Of a DNA stretch of 64,000 bases, positions 1 to 12,976 are shown one piece after another; the first letter of the stretch is position 1; each line of letters starts with the position of its first letter. This DNA is from Uranotaenia lowii (lineage: Eukaryota > Arthropoda > Insecta > Diptera > Culicidae), in the NCBI RefSeq assembly GCF_029784155.1, contig NC_073693.1:315007536-315071535 (forward strand), read 5' to 3'. The notes under the pieces were generated by a model. It ran no database searches and was not told the DNA's origin. It saw nothing but the letters and a program-made list of their open reading frames with translations. A program made the position numbers and the translations under genes.

Positions 1-2290
1 TGATTGAGAGAAAAAAATCTCTCCTGAATATTGTTGGTATCAGCTTTAACTGAAGAATTGATCATGTTGTATTTCAAGAAATATAAAGTGAGTTTGTGCA
101 CTGCGTAAATGAACTTTTGAAGCATTTTTTTTTTCTAGATAACCAGAAGAATTTGAATTTATTTTTCATTTTATCTTTGACATTGATCACTAGCACTCTT
201 GATTTCTTTTAAATATTTTCTTCTTTTAATAAAATTCATTTCATCATCAACTTCAAGTGTGTGTTTTAAAAATTCTTATCAGTATAAATGAATTTTTTTC
301 CTTATCTAAAATTTACATTTCAACCCAATTTTAATTAAGGACTCAGATTTGATTCGATTTCGGATTCCAATTTTTTTTGTTTTTGAATCTGGTGTTATAT
401 TTTACATATTATATTTCTGATTTTAATGTCCGAAGCTTGAAAGTCTTGATATACTAAAAAAATATTCACAATAGTTTTCTAGTGTTATGTTAATATTTGT
501 GAACTAGGCTACTGAAAATTTATTTTCAACTAAAATTAATTATTGACTACTTTAACTAAAATTTATTATTGACTTACCAGAAAAACCATTGCAACAACTT
601 TGATTCTGTTTTTTTTCAAATCGTAGTTGGAAAATTGAAAATTTTTTTGAGTTTGTGTGATGATTAAAAGGGTTTCAAAAATCAACTTTATTTATTGTGC
701 ATTTCCGGATTTATTAATATTATTTATAGCTTTATTTGAAAATCGAAAACTTTACCCTTTGAACGAGTTCTTCGCACGGACCTGCAATCAACAAAGAGTC
801 GTATAAGACTTTCTGACTGGTTATGTCATTCTTGTGTTCCACGCTCAACTGGTAGTTTTTTAAATCGTTCAATTTTTTTTTTAATATTTTGTACTTTACT
901 CCAAAATATTTTTTTTGCTCTCACAACACTTTGTTTTGAGAATATCTTTGAATGCATGGATTGATGAAACTTTAAGGGAAAATACCTAGCAATGTAATAT
1001 TTACAAACACAAATTTTTGTGATGTTCTCTCAAGTGGTTTTTAAGAAAGCGCCTGATCAAGATATTTTTAGAATTTAATTTTCTGGGAAAACGTGCTGAA
1101 TCTAGAATGCATACTATGAACTTCAAATCAAGGCTATGTTTGGTTACGTTTGCTATTTCCTGAAGCTTGATGATCAAAATAATTTAAAATCTTGAATGTG
1201 GACGAAGTTATAACAAATTTAGCCAATTTGACTTTATATCACTCCATCATCGTTTTTGCGTAATGGCTCGATTTCAGATCCAACTTAATCAGAGATTTTT
1301 TTATTTAATTTAATTTTTTTTTATCTTTGTTTATCTTTGGAAATTACAGACGAGACTGGTCAATGGGAAATTTATGATTGGAAACCTGCCAGGTGACCGC
1401 TAAAGAGTTTGTTATGAGGTCCATTACGAAATTTTTCAAAATATCTTTTCACAAGCTGTCCAATAATTTTACGTACGATTTGACCACCGTATTTTGTTTG
1501 TTTACCAATGGGTAGCTTTTTTACCTTGTAGAAATGAGTTCAAGCCTGTTTATAAATCAGCTAGACGAACCAATCAGAAAAATTTGAATTTTTTATCACT
1601 TTCTCATTAATATTTTCGATTCGAGCTTGAAAAACCCTCTCACATTTCTCTCACTTCATGGAATCAATAATCTTCACTTTTATTAAAATTTTAGCACTCT
1701 GTTGGGTACTTTAGGAATTTTTTAACAGTCTACCATGTTAACTTTGGTCAATTAGTTGATTTCTAGCTGTTTTTGGGTCTCCCACTGGGACTTTTCTCGA
1801 TCCTACCATTTTGTAAATGAACTCCAGTATTTAACATAACCTTAAATACCACTTGACAGATTGTCGCCAAATTTTTTGCACGTACACAATATATCACTAG
1901 GTAGCTTCAGTAAAAGTTTCATCAATTTTCATCCATGCATTCAAAAATTTTTTACGAAGCAAAGTGTTGCATTTTTCTTGAAAACACTCCTTATTTGAGC
2001 AATTTGATTTGATGAAATACGCCTAAAATTTTTAAAGAAACTATAATAATGAGATTCTTTAGCACGTAGCTAAAAACTAATGCTAAAAGATATTTTCCCT
2101 GAAAGGAAAAATCAAAGCGGACTAAACGAAATTTGAAAAACAACCAATACTTGTTTTTTTCGGAAAGAATAATATCACGAGCCACCAACTTTTTATAAAT
2201 GCTATCTATTGAATGGAGGATAATTTATCTTTTTATCCATTTAATCAGTTCCTTACTCCTACATTCTTTCATACTGTTTACCTCACTCGA
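1..2290. other. AT-rich noncoding sequence
   Basis: No open frame longer than about 65 codons, no splice-site pairs framing coding sequence, no tRNA-like boxes and no terminal inverted repeats with target duplications were found. Composition is strongly A+T with many T and A runs. Probably intergenic or intronic DNA holding old, unrecognisable repeats. Confidence 0.6.
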
Positions 2291-2677
2291 TAAATATACC
2301 TTCACTAATAACTAACAAATTGCACCATTTTCAGTTTTGCTCCCAAATGCATTGCTAGTAGAAACATTGCTACGCAATGCTCAAAACATGAACGAGAACG
2401 AAACCGTACGGGACAATGATGGAGGAAACGGGTACAGGTGCGTTTCCATTTATGCATTCTACACACAATAAATCGAACAATGCATCCGATGTCATTCATG
2501 TTCCAAGCTTGTTCCCAATTCTATCCTCCTAACCCCCCTTTCTAGTAAAAGTAAGCTCCAACATTCCGAATAACGGAATAAGGATGAGTAAAAGCTTCCT
2601 ATCAAATGTGAAATTATTCAATGCATTGCAAATCGATCGATCGACGCCTAATTGCCTACGGACGAGTGACTGGAGGA

Positions 2678-2877
2678 ACACTGAAAAAAATATGCGGTAT
2701 ATTTTTTAACAAAAGTAACTCAAAAAGCACTTTCAAACAATATTTGGAAAAAAGTTCATTGGATGAAATGTTGGTTTTAAATTTGCTTGAGGAGAAGTAT
2801 ACACCCTTGAGTATAATCATCGACGGAAACAGTTCATGAATAAGTTTATAATTTTTCAAGTAATTTTTTTTCAGTGT
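2678..2877. mobile_element. Small MITE with ACACTGAAAAAAA ends
   Basis: The left end reads ACACTGAAAAAAAT (2678) and the right end is its inverse, ATTTTTTTTCAGTGT (ending 2877), giving a 200-bp element. It splits moderately GC-rich, lower-repeat DNA on both sides (2290-2677 and 2880-3140). No clear target-site duplication was found, so the superfamily is not assigned. The open frame through it (2621-2839) starts outside the element and is not considered coding. Confidence 0.5.
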
Positions 2878-4341
2878 CTTCTTGATCGCTGCTGCCGCAT
2901 TTCCGATTGGACAATTTTGAGCCCATCAAATCGATTGCAACAGGATATCGATGATGGATGGCTGGCTGAAGTGATGGTTGGGAAAACACATTTGACAGAA
3001 AAGGGGAGATAGAAAAAGGGAAATGCGTTTCCAACTGTCAAAGCAAGTGATGTTTTTGCTAGTTTAAGGTAAAACGGGTGGAAATGAATCATCATCGCTG
3101 ATGGGACTGCCAGCTGCGTGCTTTTTGATGGTTAGTTGGAGGCAAAATGTATAGCTAAGGAATAAAATAGAACACTTTGAAATAATTTATTTTAATTGAA
3201 AAAAAAATTTTATGATGAAATTTTTATTTAAAATTGATTTTAGTTAATGAGAGTGTACTCTTAAAGAGTCACTCGTTCAGCAAATCAACAATTGCCTCAA
3301 CTCCATTAAGTTCAACCCTTGTGGGCAATAGTTCGGCCCTAAAAGCTCACTGAATGATAAACTGTAACGTTCGATACATTGTTCTTTCCATTATCCATTC
3401 GATTGAGTGTGGGTGGATAGTGTGCAGATGATAAAAAAAAACCTCATAAAAAAGAGGGATTCCTTCCCCTCGCACTATTTGTTGGCAGGTGCTTATGTCT
3501 TTCAAGTTCGAATGGCAGGCAAACGGGACGTATTTATAGCCCAGGCAGGTATCGGGCAAAAGTAGAGCAAGCGACATGCAGCAGCAGCAGTGATAGAAAT
3601 GTATGGCTAATTTGAATAATAAAGCGCTATTTGTGCACAAATGGATTACAACTTCATTCACTGTACTGGCAGGCTCTATCCTGGCAATTTATCGGAAAAA
3701 TGGTGCTGGATTTGTGCGCTTTTCCATGATGAACAGAATTGTCATTCCGGTAGATCAGCGATTTGGAATCACAATAATTGACTGGTGTGACCTTTCGGAA
3801 TGTGTCAATAGGCACAGCGCGCCTCTGATGTTGAAAAATGTCGCTCGGGTTTAAAACATTTCATTTTGATCACTGAAAAATTGACAAGTTCAGCATAATA
3901 CACAACTAAACCTTTTGACCCGTTTCTGTAAAAATGAATGAATCATTTACGTGAAAATTTTCAACATGTTTTATCGATTCAATAAACGTTGAACTTACCG
4001 GGGGATGAAACTTCGCAGGGAAGTGTGATGGTGTCTCCTACGGCAAATTTAAACGCTTCCGACCGGGTGATGAACAGAGGCTCTGCCGTGTTCATTATTT
4101 TGCTGGCTGCTTCACCTATGAAAGAGAAGATAGTATCCGTTTTATTAAATGCATTTGAGGGATGTGAAATGCTAAGTTGTACATGATAGTATTGTTGAGA
4201 TATGATTTTTTGGGATATCTAGGTCTGAAAGTTCTTGGAATAGGAAAATTTGAGACACAAACTGGTGCCAAAGTCTGGACAGAGGCCGGCAATTCTATTC
4301 CAACCGTATGGAGCACATCTCTCAGATTTCCCCTTTTTTGA
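2878..4341. other. Lower-repeat, moderately GC-rich noncoding island
   Basis: This stretch has more balanced base composition and few homopolymer runs, unlike its surroundings. It has several open frames of 60-105 codons on both strands (for example 3347-3661 minus and 3603-3854 plus), but they overlap each other, lack convincing protein character and have no supporting splice signals. Likely unique host DNA (intron or intergenic), possibly regulatory. No gene is called. Confidence 0.4.
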
Positions 4342-4413
4342 CAGATTTAAGCTTTTTTCTTTAAATTTGAGCTTTCATCTCCTATGCTCTCAAGGCAAAA
4401 AAGCTTAAATCTG
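4342..4413. repeat. Perfect 17-bp inverted repeat (hairpin)
   Basis: CAGATTTAAGCTTTTTT at 4342-4358 is followed after about 38 nt by its exact inverse at 4397-4413. The loop holds a related TTTAAATTTGAGCTTT string, so the site may be a decayed foldback MITE core. No flanking duplication was identified. Confidence 0.6.
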
Positions 4414-7400
4414 AGGAAAAAAAAACTTAAAAACGAGATTCACGACCACTTATTTAAAAGATGTTGGTCACACGATACATAGACAAATCGTGTAACGTTG
4501 CCGCCTCCAGCCTCTAGCAAAAAATTTCAACACCTATCAATCTTTCTCCTGTTGGTGCTCTTATGCCTGTCTATCTACCTTTCTTTCAAATTTCTATAAA
4601 ATAAACTCTTTTCAGTTTTCATTCCGCTGCACATGCCATTAAAATTTTAATCATAAAAAAATACAGCGATTAAAATCATATAGCAAACTCAAAAAATATT
4701 ATATTTTACTGATAAAGTAAATAAAAAAATTTCCGAACAAATAATAGTAAATTATTTCTGGACACAAATGAATTAAAATAAATTTTTCTGAACTAAAAAT
4801 TTGCTTCAAGTAAATTCTAAACAGTCTGGTTTTATAATTTTAAATAAATATTCCTTAAACACAGGTTTTGTAAAAAAAAACAATAATTCTAAAATAAATG
4901 CCAGATTACAAAAAAAATTACCACGATTTATCGTTAGGGAAATGATAATAATTTTTATTTATTATTGATCTAAATTTATATTTCTTAAAGGTTTATGTTT
5001 CTCGAAAATAATAGAACTAAGAATTGAACAACATAGATAAACTTTTCAAATATAATTTTTAAAATTTTAATAGTTTGGCTTTAAAATTCGGAAAATTTGT
5101 TTAAAAATTGAAATATTATTAATTCGGTAGATTCATTTGAGAAACAAAACATAAGTTTTCAACCATTAAAGGAGGATTTTTTTATTATTGGGTTTTATTT
5201 ACTCAAGGGAGAAGCATTTTGGTGCTTCTGTTTTAATGATTTATTTGGTAGATTTTAAGCGTCTAAACTCGAATCTTCTGTCAAATATGGACTATCACAT
5301 TAAGTTTTTGTTATAAGGATTTTTAAAATGTATCAGTTTTAAGTGAAATCAATCATTGATAACTGATTAACAGTCAAACCTACATTTAAGAAAAAAAAAA
5401 CTGATTCTGATTTTGTTTATAATACGTCATTTGGAAAATTTTGTTCTGTATAAATAGTTTTGGCATTACTGTAGAAAGACAAAACAAAATGATTTCATTT
5501 AATAACTTTGTTGAAACCTGCACATTGCAGTGCACAATGATTAGATTTATGCTTTTAAAAATATTTTAAATTCAATCTGATTGAAACATTTTAAAAACTC
5601 TTTAAATGAGAAAAAGTAAACAATTGGAAATTTTTTTTTACTTTTTTCGCAGAACTTACTTAAAAACCTTGAAAAAAGTTGATAATTGATTTGAATCTTC
5701 CAAAGCCGTTCGCTAAATATCCGTAACGGGGAAATTTGAGTTGTAGTTTGATTTCGTTCTCCTGGCTGTAAATGTTTTTATCGATTTTGATGATATTATA
5801 TTCATTGTGTAGGTTATTTCTTCTAAAAACTCAATATTTCAAAATAAAGTCGATATGTATTACCAGGTTATCAGAAACTAGTTCAAAAAGTAAAAAGTCC
5901 GAAAAATCAATTTTATTTTTAAAACTCTCATAACTTCTGACATCTTTTCTGTATTTAACTGTTTCATTGATGTTCAAAATTGTCAAGAACCCATCTATCC
6001 GACATTGTAAAGATATGTTGGCGTCTAACGCAAGTTCTGACCGCTATGACAGATCTTCCGGTAGAAAAAAAATCTAACTTGAAAAAAAACGACATCTAAT
6101 TTTGGCTTTGCTTCGATATATTTCATTTCCCAATGAACCGATTTTCAAAAATCAAATTTTAATTTTTTTTTGTCGATAATTTGATCATTATTTTAATACA
6201 ACATACTTGGTCAGTCAAAACTACCAGTTCATCAGTAGGATATTGGAATGATGATAAAGATTTTGAAATGATTGCTTCGGATCATATTGACCCGAACAGC
6301 TTTGGAGGGTTAAAATTTTATTTTAAAATGTTATGTTCTTGTTTTGAAGTTTTGGCAATAAATGCAAAAATTTCTTTATTTAAATTTAAATGAATTAAAA
6401 AAAAAATCAACCAATTTAAAAAAAAAAGCTGATAGAAAAAAATGCAAATTTAAATTCAGGGCAGCCAAAGTAGTCAAAATTACATTTTAAATTCATTGCA
6501 TCTAGGAAAAAATGTCAACTTTGTGGCCTTGTGTAATTTATCAAAACCTTTTTAAATTTGATGATGAGCATTGAAAGGAACAAGAAAAAAAAATTGAGGC
6601 TGATATTGGTTTTTTGGAGAATATTTCATAACAGTATAATATTTGTAATGAAATAAACTATTTTCCTAAATTAAAATTTTTGGTATTCAAGTAGAGAATA
6701 TTGAAATTTTTATTTCTTTTGCTACTTCTGTGGACCATCGTGAAATTTGAACGCCTTTTACATGGTGTCCGACTTGTTGATGTATTGGTTTGATTGATTA
6801 ATTGGTATTCGATAAATTACTTTTGAAGTTAAATTGATTCATTTCAAACTGTTCAGTTACACTTCTTAAAAAACCAATTCTAAGTCGAGGTAAGATATTT
6901 GTTTGTCAGGTTTAAAGTTTTACTACAAAAAGTTAATTGAATTGCAAATCGAAATTTATAATTAGAAATAAGTTTCGGTGAAAATTTTACTTAATAAAAA
7001 AGGGAGAGGGTTAAAATTTTCAAGTTTTTTCAGTCTTTTGGTATCAAAATTAAAATTTCTATTTTCGGATTTCCGTTGGTCCCCTCCTTTCAGATTTTCA
7101 AAATTTGAATGCCAACTTTTGACCAAAATTTGTCTTCGAGCTAACAAAAGATTTTGTCATTTTCGTGTTTTTTTTTAAGGTGAATAAACCTAATTTTGAG
7201 CGCCTTGAGGCCCAGGTTATTTAAACAAATTCTGTGTTCTCGACAAAATCATTTCTTGAATTTTGAATTTTTTGCTCAAAGTTTTGTAATTTTTTGTGAT
7301 TATTAGCCTAACTTTCTAACGTAATTGGAAATGCAATAAAACACAAAATATGAAGAAATAGGATCAAGCAATTTATTTAAATGCAGTTCTTCTTATTATA

Positions 7401-7774
7401 GGCACTAGTTTGTAGATAAGCATGTTTTGAGTGAATATATAGACTCAAACATTTTACTTCTAAAGCTTTACAAATTAATAAGTAGTACTTTTGATGTTAT
7501 TTGAATAAATTATATCTCCATTCGTCTTAAACATTTTTTGATTTCGGAATTTATCAACCTTACGTGTGATTTGAGTAGCTGACAGTTAAAATCATATAAA
7601 GTTTTTCCAAAATTTTTATGAATCTATGATTTTTCACAAAATTCTAAGATCTGTAACATAGACTCTGTGTTGAAAATTTTCTCAAAATTTTGTGAAACTA
7701 CAGATTTTTCTGTAATTTTAGCAACCTTGCTTGTGGCACCCTAAATCAAGACGGAATTTTTTTTCCACTTTTTT
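4414..7774. other. AT-rich noncoding sequence
   Basis: Very A+T-rich with long A and T runs. No supported gene, RNA gene or bounded mobile element was found. Around 7680-7735 the string AGCAACCTTGC looks like the end of a hAT-type MITE, but no partner end was found. Confidence 0.55.
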
Positions 7775-7783
7775 AGCTATATG

Positions 7784-8222
7784 ATCATTTTCGTAGGTGA
7801 TGGAAAGAATTAAAGAAACATAAGCTATCAAAGAACGAAAGGACATAAGCCGTAAATATCATGAATTTTTCGAAAAAGATACAACGGCTCACCGGCGAAC
7901 CCGAGCAATCGAGCTCTGCCAATCAACTGCTGGACCTTCTATCGAAAGGACCTTCTATTCGATTGCTCGATTGCTCGGGTTCGCCGGTTTCATCACGTTC
8001 ACCGTGGTGAAATTGGCTAACGCGCCGTTGTACTGAAGCGGAGATTGCAGGTTCAAGTCCTGCCGGTGAGCCGTTGTATCTTTTTCGAAAAATTCATGAT
8101 ATGGCTTATGTTCTTTCGTTCTTTGATAGCTTATGTTTCTTTAATTCTTTCCATCACCTACGAAAATGTGATTATTTTCAGGTACAAAGATGTACCAAAG
8201 CGATTTCATAACATCAGTATTG
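7784..8222 (+). mobile_element. Palindromic tRNA-derived SINE, copy 1
   Basis: The element is bounded by an exact 9-bp duplication, AGCTATATG (7775-7783 and 8223-8231). The left arm (from about 7787) is the reverse complement of the right part (to about 8178): CATTTTCGTAGGTGATGG on the left matches CCATCACCTACGAAAATG on the right. The match continues inward through a block with CAAAGAACGAAAG and one with CGGCTCACCGG. The right half holds a tRNA-like unit with Pol III boxes that the left half lacks. A 3' tail after the palindrome (TGATTATTTTCAGG to CATCAGTATTG) is shared with copy 2. Variable-length TSDs suggest LINE-assisted retroposition rather than cut-and-paste transposition; this is inference. 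Confidence 0.75.
7998..8070 (+). ncRNA. tRNA-Arg-like unit with Pol III A and B boxes
   Basis: The acceptor stem TTCACCG (7998-8004) pairs with CGGTGAG (8064-8070), with one wobble. The T arm is a perfect GCAGG-TTCAAGT-CCTGC. The A box TGGTGAAATTGG (8005-8016) and B box GGTTCAAGTCC (8050-8060) both fit Pol III consensus. The string AGATTGCAGGTTC resembles insect tRNA-Arg. The anticodon arm is not a convincing stem, so this is read as the promoter head of a SINE and not a working tRNA. Confidence 0.7.
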
Positions 8223-8357
8223 AGCTATATGCTATTTTGGTAAGTTTATACAATCTTTTCATCTGGTATACTTGTTTGAATGATTCTGTTGTTCCTGCAA
8301 TATACCTGCTTAAATTTTTGCTGGGTATGACTAAATCTTACCGTGGGACGCGATTCG

Positions 8358-9083
8358 AACATGTACCACAATCCAATCATACGTCATAATCAGACCATGT
8401 GACATAATGTGACTATGCTACACAATTGAACCATGTAACATTATCTAATCAAGCTACATAATTTGACCACGAGACATAATCTGACCACAAAGAAGTGAAA
8501 TAAATCTGTTTGGTTTGGCTATCGGCTTGCCCCGGTTTCGAGTTATTGTTGGGTGATAATAGTGTATAATTTTAATGAAATGATTTGAAATTTTCGAGTA
8601 ATCTCAGTAATGCAAGTTAATCCATGATTTGGCAAAACTGCGGCGAATCCATGCAATCTAAATCCATGGCCATCATACATACATACATGAGATATTATCT
8701 GACCATGCATCATTTTTGGACCGTGCAACATAATCTGACCATGGGACATAATCAGATCATGCAACATAATCTAACCATGTGACATAATCAAACCATACAA
8801 CATAATATGATCATGTAACAAAATTGAACCATGCAGCTCAATCTGAGAATGTAACATAATCTGATCGCGCAGCCTAATCCAAACATGCGACATAATTTGA
8901 CTATGTGACATAACCTGAGCAGAAATGAGTCATCTTAATATGTAACTTAATTGAACCTTGAAACATAATCTGACCATGCGATATAACCAGTCTATGTAAT
9001 CATATGACATGATCAGATCATGCAACATATTCTGACCATGTTACATAATCTGATAATGTGAAAGAAACGAGCCATGCGACATA
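8358..9083. repeat. Degenerate ~17-bp minisatellite (ACATAATCTGACCATGC)
   Basis: Units close to ACATAATCTGACCATGC repeat with many substitutions over 8358-8489 and again over 8688-9083. A non-repeat piece of about 200 bp (8490-8687) lies between. The units are AC/AT-rich with a recurring CATG core. Open frames through it are not considered coding. Confidence 0.8.
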
Positions 9084-9168
9084 CTCTTATCCCATCTAAG
9101 TCTGTAACGCAAAATAAATAATATTATTTCTTAAGATTATTTAACTGCACAAGTAACATCTAATCTAA

Positions 9169-9663
9169 GCTTGCCAGATTGCCCGGTTTTATCCGGGTTT
9201 GCCCGGATATTTGATGCAAAATTTCGAGAAAGTCCGGTCCGGCCCGGTTGCCCGGATATCGTGAAAAAAGTCCGGATTTTGCCCGGTTTTTTTCACAATT
9301 TTCACAAAGAAACCAAAAAAAAAATCAAAGTTTTTGAGTAAGTTTCAACAAAATCGTTTAACGGTATGGAAATTTTCAACGGTTGTTTCAAATAATTTCG
9401 CTGATTTACTTTCATAAACCTTTAAATATTTAAGTGTTCCAAAAAGTTTTTGGAAGTCTGCAATTACATTAATAAAATATTAATTTCATTTTTTTTGCAT
9501 TTTTTCTTTGCTTTTTATATAATAACACCTAAATTTTGCCCGGCTTTTGCCCGGTTTTTGGATTTGAAAAATTGAAATCCATGCCCGGATTTTGCCAGGT
9601 TTTTTTGAAAAAATGCCCGGAATTGCTAGGCCCGGATGGAAGTGGAAAAAATTCTGGCAACCT
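9169..9663. mobile_element. Non-autonomous hAT element with GCCCGG-rich interior
   Basis: An exact 8-bp duplication TAATCTAA flanks the element (9161-9168 and 9664-9671), as expected for the hAT superfamily. The ends are imperfect inverted repeats with the shared core TTGCCAGA (left GCTTGCCAGATT; right, inverted, AGGTTGCCAGAAT). Subterminal DNA is packed with GCCCGG and CCGGATTT/AAATCCGG motifs on both sides. No transposase frame is present. Confidence 0.85.
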
Positions 9664-9671
9664 TAATCTAA

Positions 9672-10436
9672 TCCATACGACATCTCAATGAGTACAAAAA
9701 ATGAATTAGAGGGCATCCATGAATAACATATCGCTTGAAGAGGGGGAAGAAGTTATCTCTATCGTTACGAATTGTGACAAGGGGAAAGAGAGAAGAATAC
9801 TCATCGTTACGTAACAATCCTTCAAAAATTTTATTGTGTAACTTTTTTATGATACATCACCACATTTTTTACCATATTCTTAATGATGAGCAAACCTATG
9901 TCAGCTTAAAATCGATCAGTTTCAACACTGTTGAACTCAGAATGTATGTGCTAGTTTTTTTTTAAAGATTCTGGAAAAACTTTCTTATGATCGGTACTGC
10001 ATTTCCGTGAAATGATTAAAGAAAATCAAATTTTACAAACTGTAGTGTATTTAATATGCTCCTAGTTTTACTCCTTGAATAAAATAAAAAAAAACTGGCT
10101 AGAACATCAGTAATCAGTAATCAGTAAACAAGCAAAGGCAATCAATAAATGTGAACATAAAATTATCATAATTGGTTACAAAGAAGCAATGTGAACAGAT
10201 GTGGACTCTCAAGTAATTTGTTTCGTTTTTTAACATAATGTTTGTCAAACTAACTATGAAGAACGTCAGAGTTTCAAAGGGGGGGGGGGGGGTGTACGTC
10301 GTTCCGTTATGATTTAGGGCATATGGGAGAAGGGGGTTAAAAAGGTTATTTTTTTAAACACGTTATTTAGGGTGCTGACTTTTTTAAACACTATGCTTCT
10401 ATTGTGCCAAAATCCAGCATTTTTAACGTCAATATA
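9672..10436. other. Noncoding spacer with a poly-G run
   Basis: AT-rich sequence without supported genes. A run of about a dozen G residues sits near 10279-10292. The only long open frame (9735-9965) shows no protein-family character. Confidence 0.5.
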
Positions 10437-11337
10437 TGTAGGGCTAGGTGGGGTAATTATGAACAAAATTACTCAGGTTTTCATATTATCAGCTCAAACA
10501 AGTAGCTCTTTAATGTTGAAGATATGGAAAGTAAGCAAAAATGAATGACTGGTTCCCTTCTTCATTTTAAGATTTTTTTCCTATTTTTTAAGTTGCAGCT
10601 AGTGGGCGTAAAACGCTTGTTCGTAATTACCCCATTTGTTCGTAACTACCCCCTTGTCTATGGGGTAATTATGAACACTGTAATATATCTTGTTAAGTGT
10701 TGGCTTTTGATATTGGCTTTATTCCTAGATTGAAACTACATCTAAACAGTGCATTGTAGTGAGATTTGTTGATTTTTTTTATTTACTGTTGAGAAGTTAT
10801 AGGTTATTTTCAGGTTTACACAGCTGGGAGGCATCTTTTCATATAATCACAGATCCACAATTCTAAAACTATTATAAAGTAATGTTTTTGGCTTATTTTC
10901 AAGATTTGGATGGGTATCGTGATTTTGAAGGTACAAAATAAACTTGAATCAGAAACCAATGCTGAGAAGACACGTGTTCATAATTATCCCGCACCTTGAA
11001 AAGTATGGGGTAAATATGAACACTTCTTTGTGCGTGGGTAGAATTTTTTTTCAACGTAAAATCATATCACACCACATAGAGCATCAATAACCAAATGTAA
11101 AACTTTCAAAAACAACATTTTATCTTTATTTACATTGACGAGGGGATCAATTGATAAGACACATCTTAAAACGATTTTCGTTCCTCAGAGACATACATTT
11201 TGTTAATAATTGTAACTACAAAATTTATACAGTTAGGTTTGCAAGTTATAACTGTAACTTATCATATCACCCTAACGGTGCTTACGGCCTTTGTTCGGAA
11301 TTACCCCTTGATCATAATTACCTCACTTAGCCCTACA
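10437..11337. mobile_element. TA-flanked MITE with repeated GGGGTAATTATGAACA motif
   Basis: Inverted ends TGTAGGGCTAGGTGGGG and, on the right inverted, TGTAGGGCTAAGTGAGG lie directly inside TA dinucleotides (10435-10436 and 11338-11339). The motif GGGGTAATTATGAACA or close variants recurs at both ends and inside (near 10451, 10619, 10660, 10970, 11008 and 11290) in both orientations, which resembles an array of transposase-binding sites. No transposase frame. TA targets point to Tc1/mariner-like or another TA-specific superfamily. Confidence 0.8.
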
Positions 11338-12976
11338 TAATTAAAGCAGGAATTGTACGCCATTTACAATTTGATTCACAACAACTGACATAGAAGTGGG
11401 TGTAGGCTTCATCTTTAATTGTATTATTCAAAACGATGTAGGTACTTTAATCAAATAGATCAAATGGAAAGAGTTTTGATCTGAACCGAAAGTACTACAG
11501 TTTAGTTTCTCCTTAAACATGAACTTTTTTTTAATGAAATATAAAGTTACCGTTTATATAAATTTCAAACAATAACTCAAATGTACTTACAAAACCTTCT
11601 TCCTTTTCTCTTCAAAATAAGTATTCACTTATTTTCAATTGTCCTTATTTTTGAAAGGCATATCTATAGGTACTAAGTTATTAGCCCTGCTTGTTCTAGA
11701 ATCAAACAAATTGAAACAAATTTGAAATTTTGAACAAAGATTAATTCCAATAATTCCAACTACCGTGATTTGGCTATTTATATCTTATCCATCTATTGCT
11801 GCCTGATGTCTTGCAGGAAACATGTTCTCATACTTGTATCAGGAGATCCAATTCAAATCAATTGAAGCAATCTCTGTGTATTATATTTATTTTAAAATAA
11901 TGTGGAGGTTTTTGCCTTTTGAAGGAGTCATAGCTAAACTGCTCCAGGGGGCTTTTCTCTCCTCAAAAAAAATACTTTTCATAAGTCAAATGAATCAAAT
12001 TTGGCAATAATTTCATAATAAATCTAATTTATAGTTTTGATGATGCTTTGCGAAGATTTAATTATAGTTTTTCAATTAACTTTTTTGCCCGCAATATTGA
12101 TGAATGTTATGTTGAGTGATATGATATTTTAATGAATTTAAATTTTCATGACTTGGTCTAAATTTGTTGTTATTTAAACTGATAAAAATGTCTGGGTCAA
12201 ATCATCTGGATCAAACTCTGATATCATTCAATAATCATGAGAAGAAGAACACTTGTAGGAATATATTTTCAAGTCGAACCTCTGCAGATAGTTTTTAAAT
12301 TGTTTTCTTGGCTTCGAATGTGAAAAGCAGCGATTTTAAGATGATTGAAACAATCAACCAATAACAAAAATAGTAAAGGGAAGTCACAACAGCATGAGGT
12401 GTAGTACGTAGATTGCATTTCTAATCATAAGATTTATCAAACAAAACGAATAATGATAAGGTATTTACTTATTCTGCAGTATCCAACAGTTAGTGAAAAC
12501 AGTTGTCAGAACCTGGGTGAAGCAAATAGAAATGCACTGCAGCATTTTTGAAGCATTTTTGCAGCATTTTTTTACTTTTCGACAAAAACTGGGCTGTTTT
12601 TTAAGTACTTTGGCATTAAAAGTTTTCGTATTACGTCGAAACTTTAGAAATCTGATAATTAACGTCAAAGATGAACTAAACTCGTTTTCATCTATAGCTA
12701 TAATTTTAGAATTCTGGTAGTCTGGTAGATCAAACTTAGTTGATTTGAACATTAAATAAGGGCGTTAAAAACTTATTCAATACTAAAATTAAACAAACCC
12801 AATCTTCCAAACTATTTTGCAAGTTCAAATATTTTAACCTTCGATGAAAATAAATAAAAATTTTTAAATAAAAAGTAAAAGATGAAAATTTTCGATTTTC
12901 GGATAATTTTTTTTGAGGCAAACTTGAATCAAGTTAATGATTTCAGTATGAAATTTGGCTTTAAAAAGCTTCAATA
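11338..12976. other. AT-rich noncoding sequence
   Basis: Nothing supportable beyond AT-rich DNA. Around 12535-12570 a GCAGCATTTTT string recurs three times. The overlapping open frames near 12465-12752 lie on both strands and have no coding signature. Confidence 0.5.

Noticed and set aside
7998..8070. Functional tRNA-Arg gene
   Set aside because: Acceptor and T arms are good, but no convincing anticodon stem is seen, and the unit recurs within a retroposed element with target duplications.
7784..8222. Twin-priming inversion of an ordinary SINE
   Set aside because: Twin priming inverts the 5' part but does not duplicate the 3' part as a palindrome, and both copies start and end at the same element positions.
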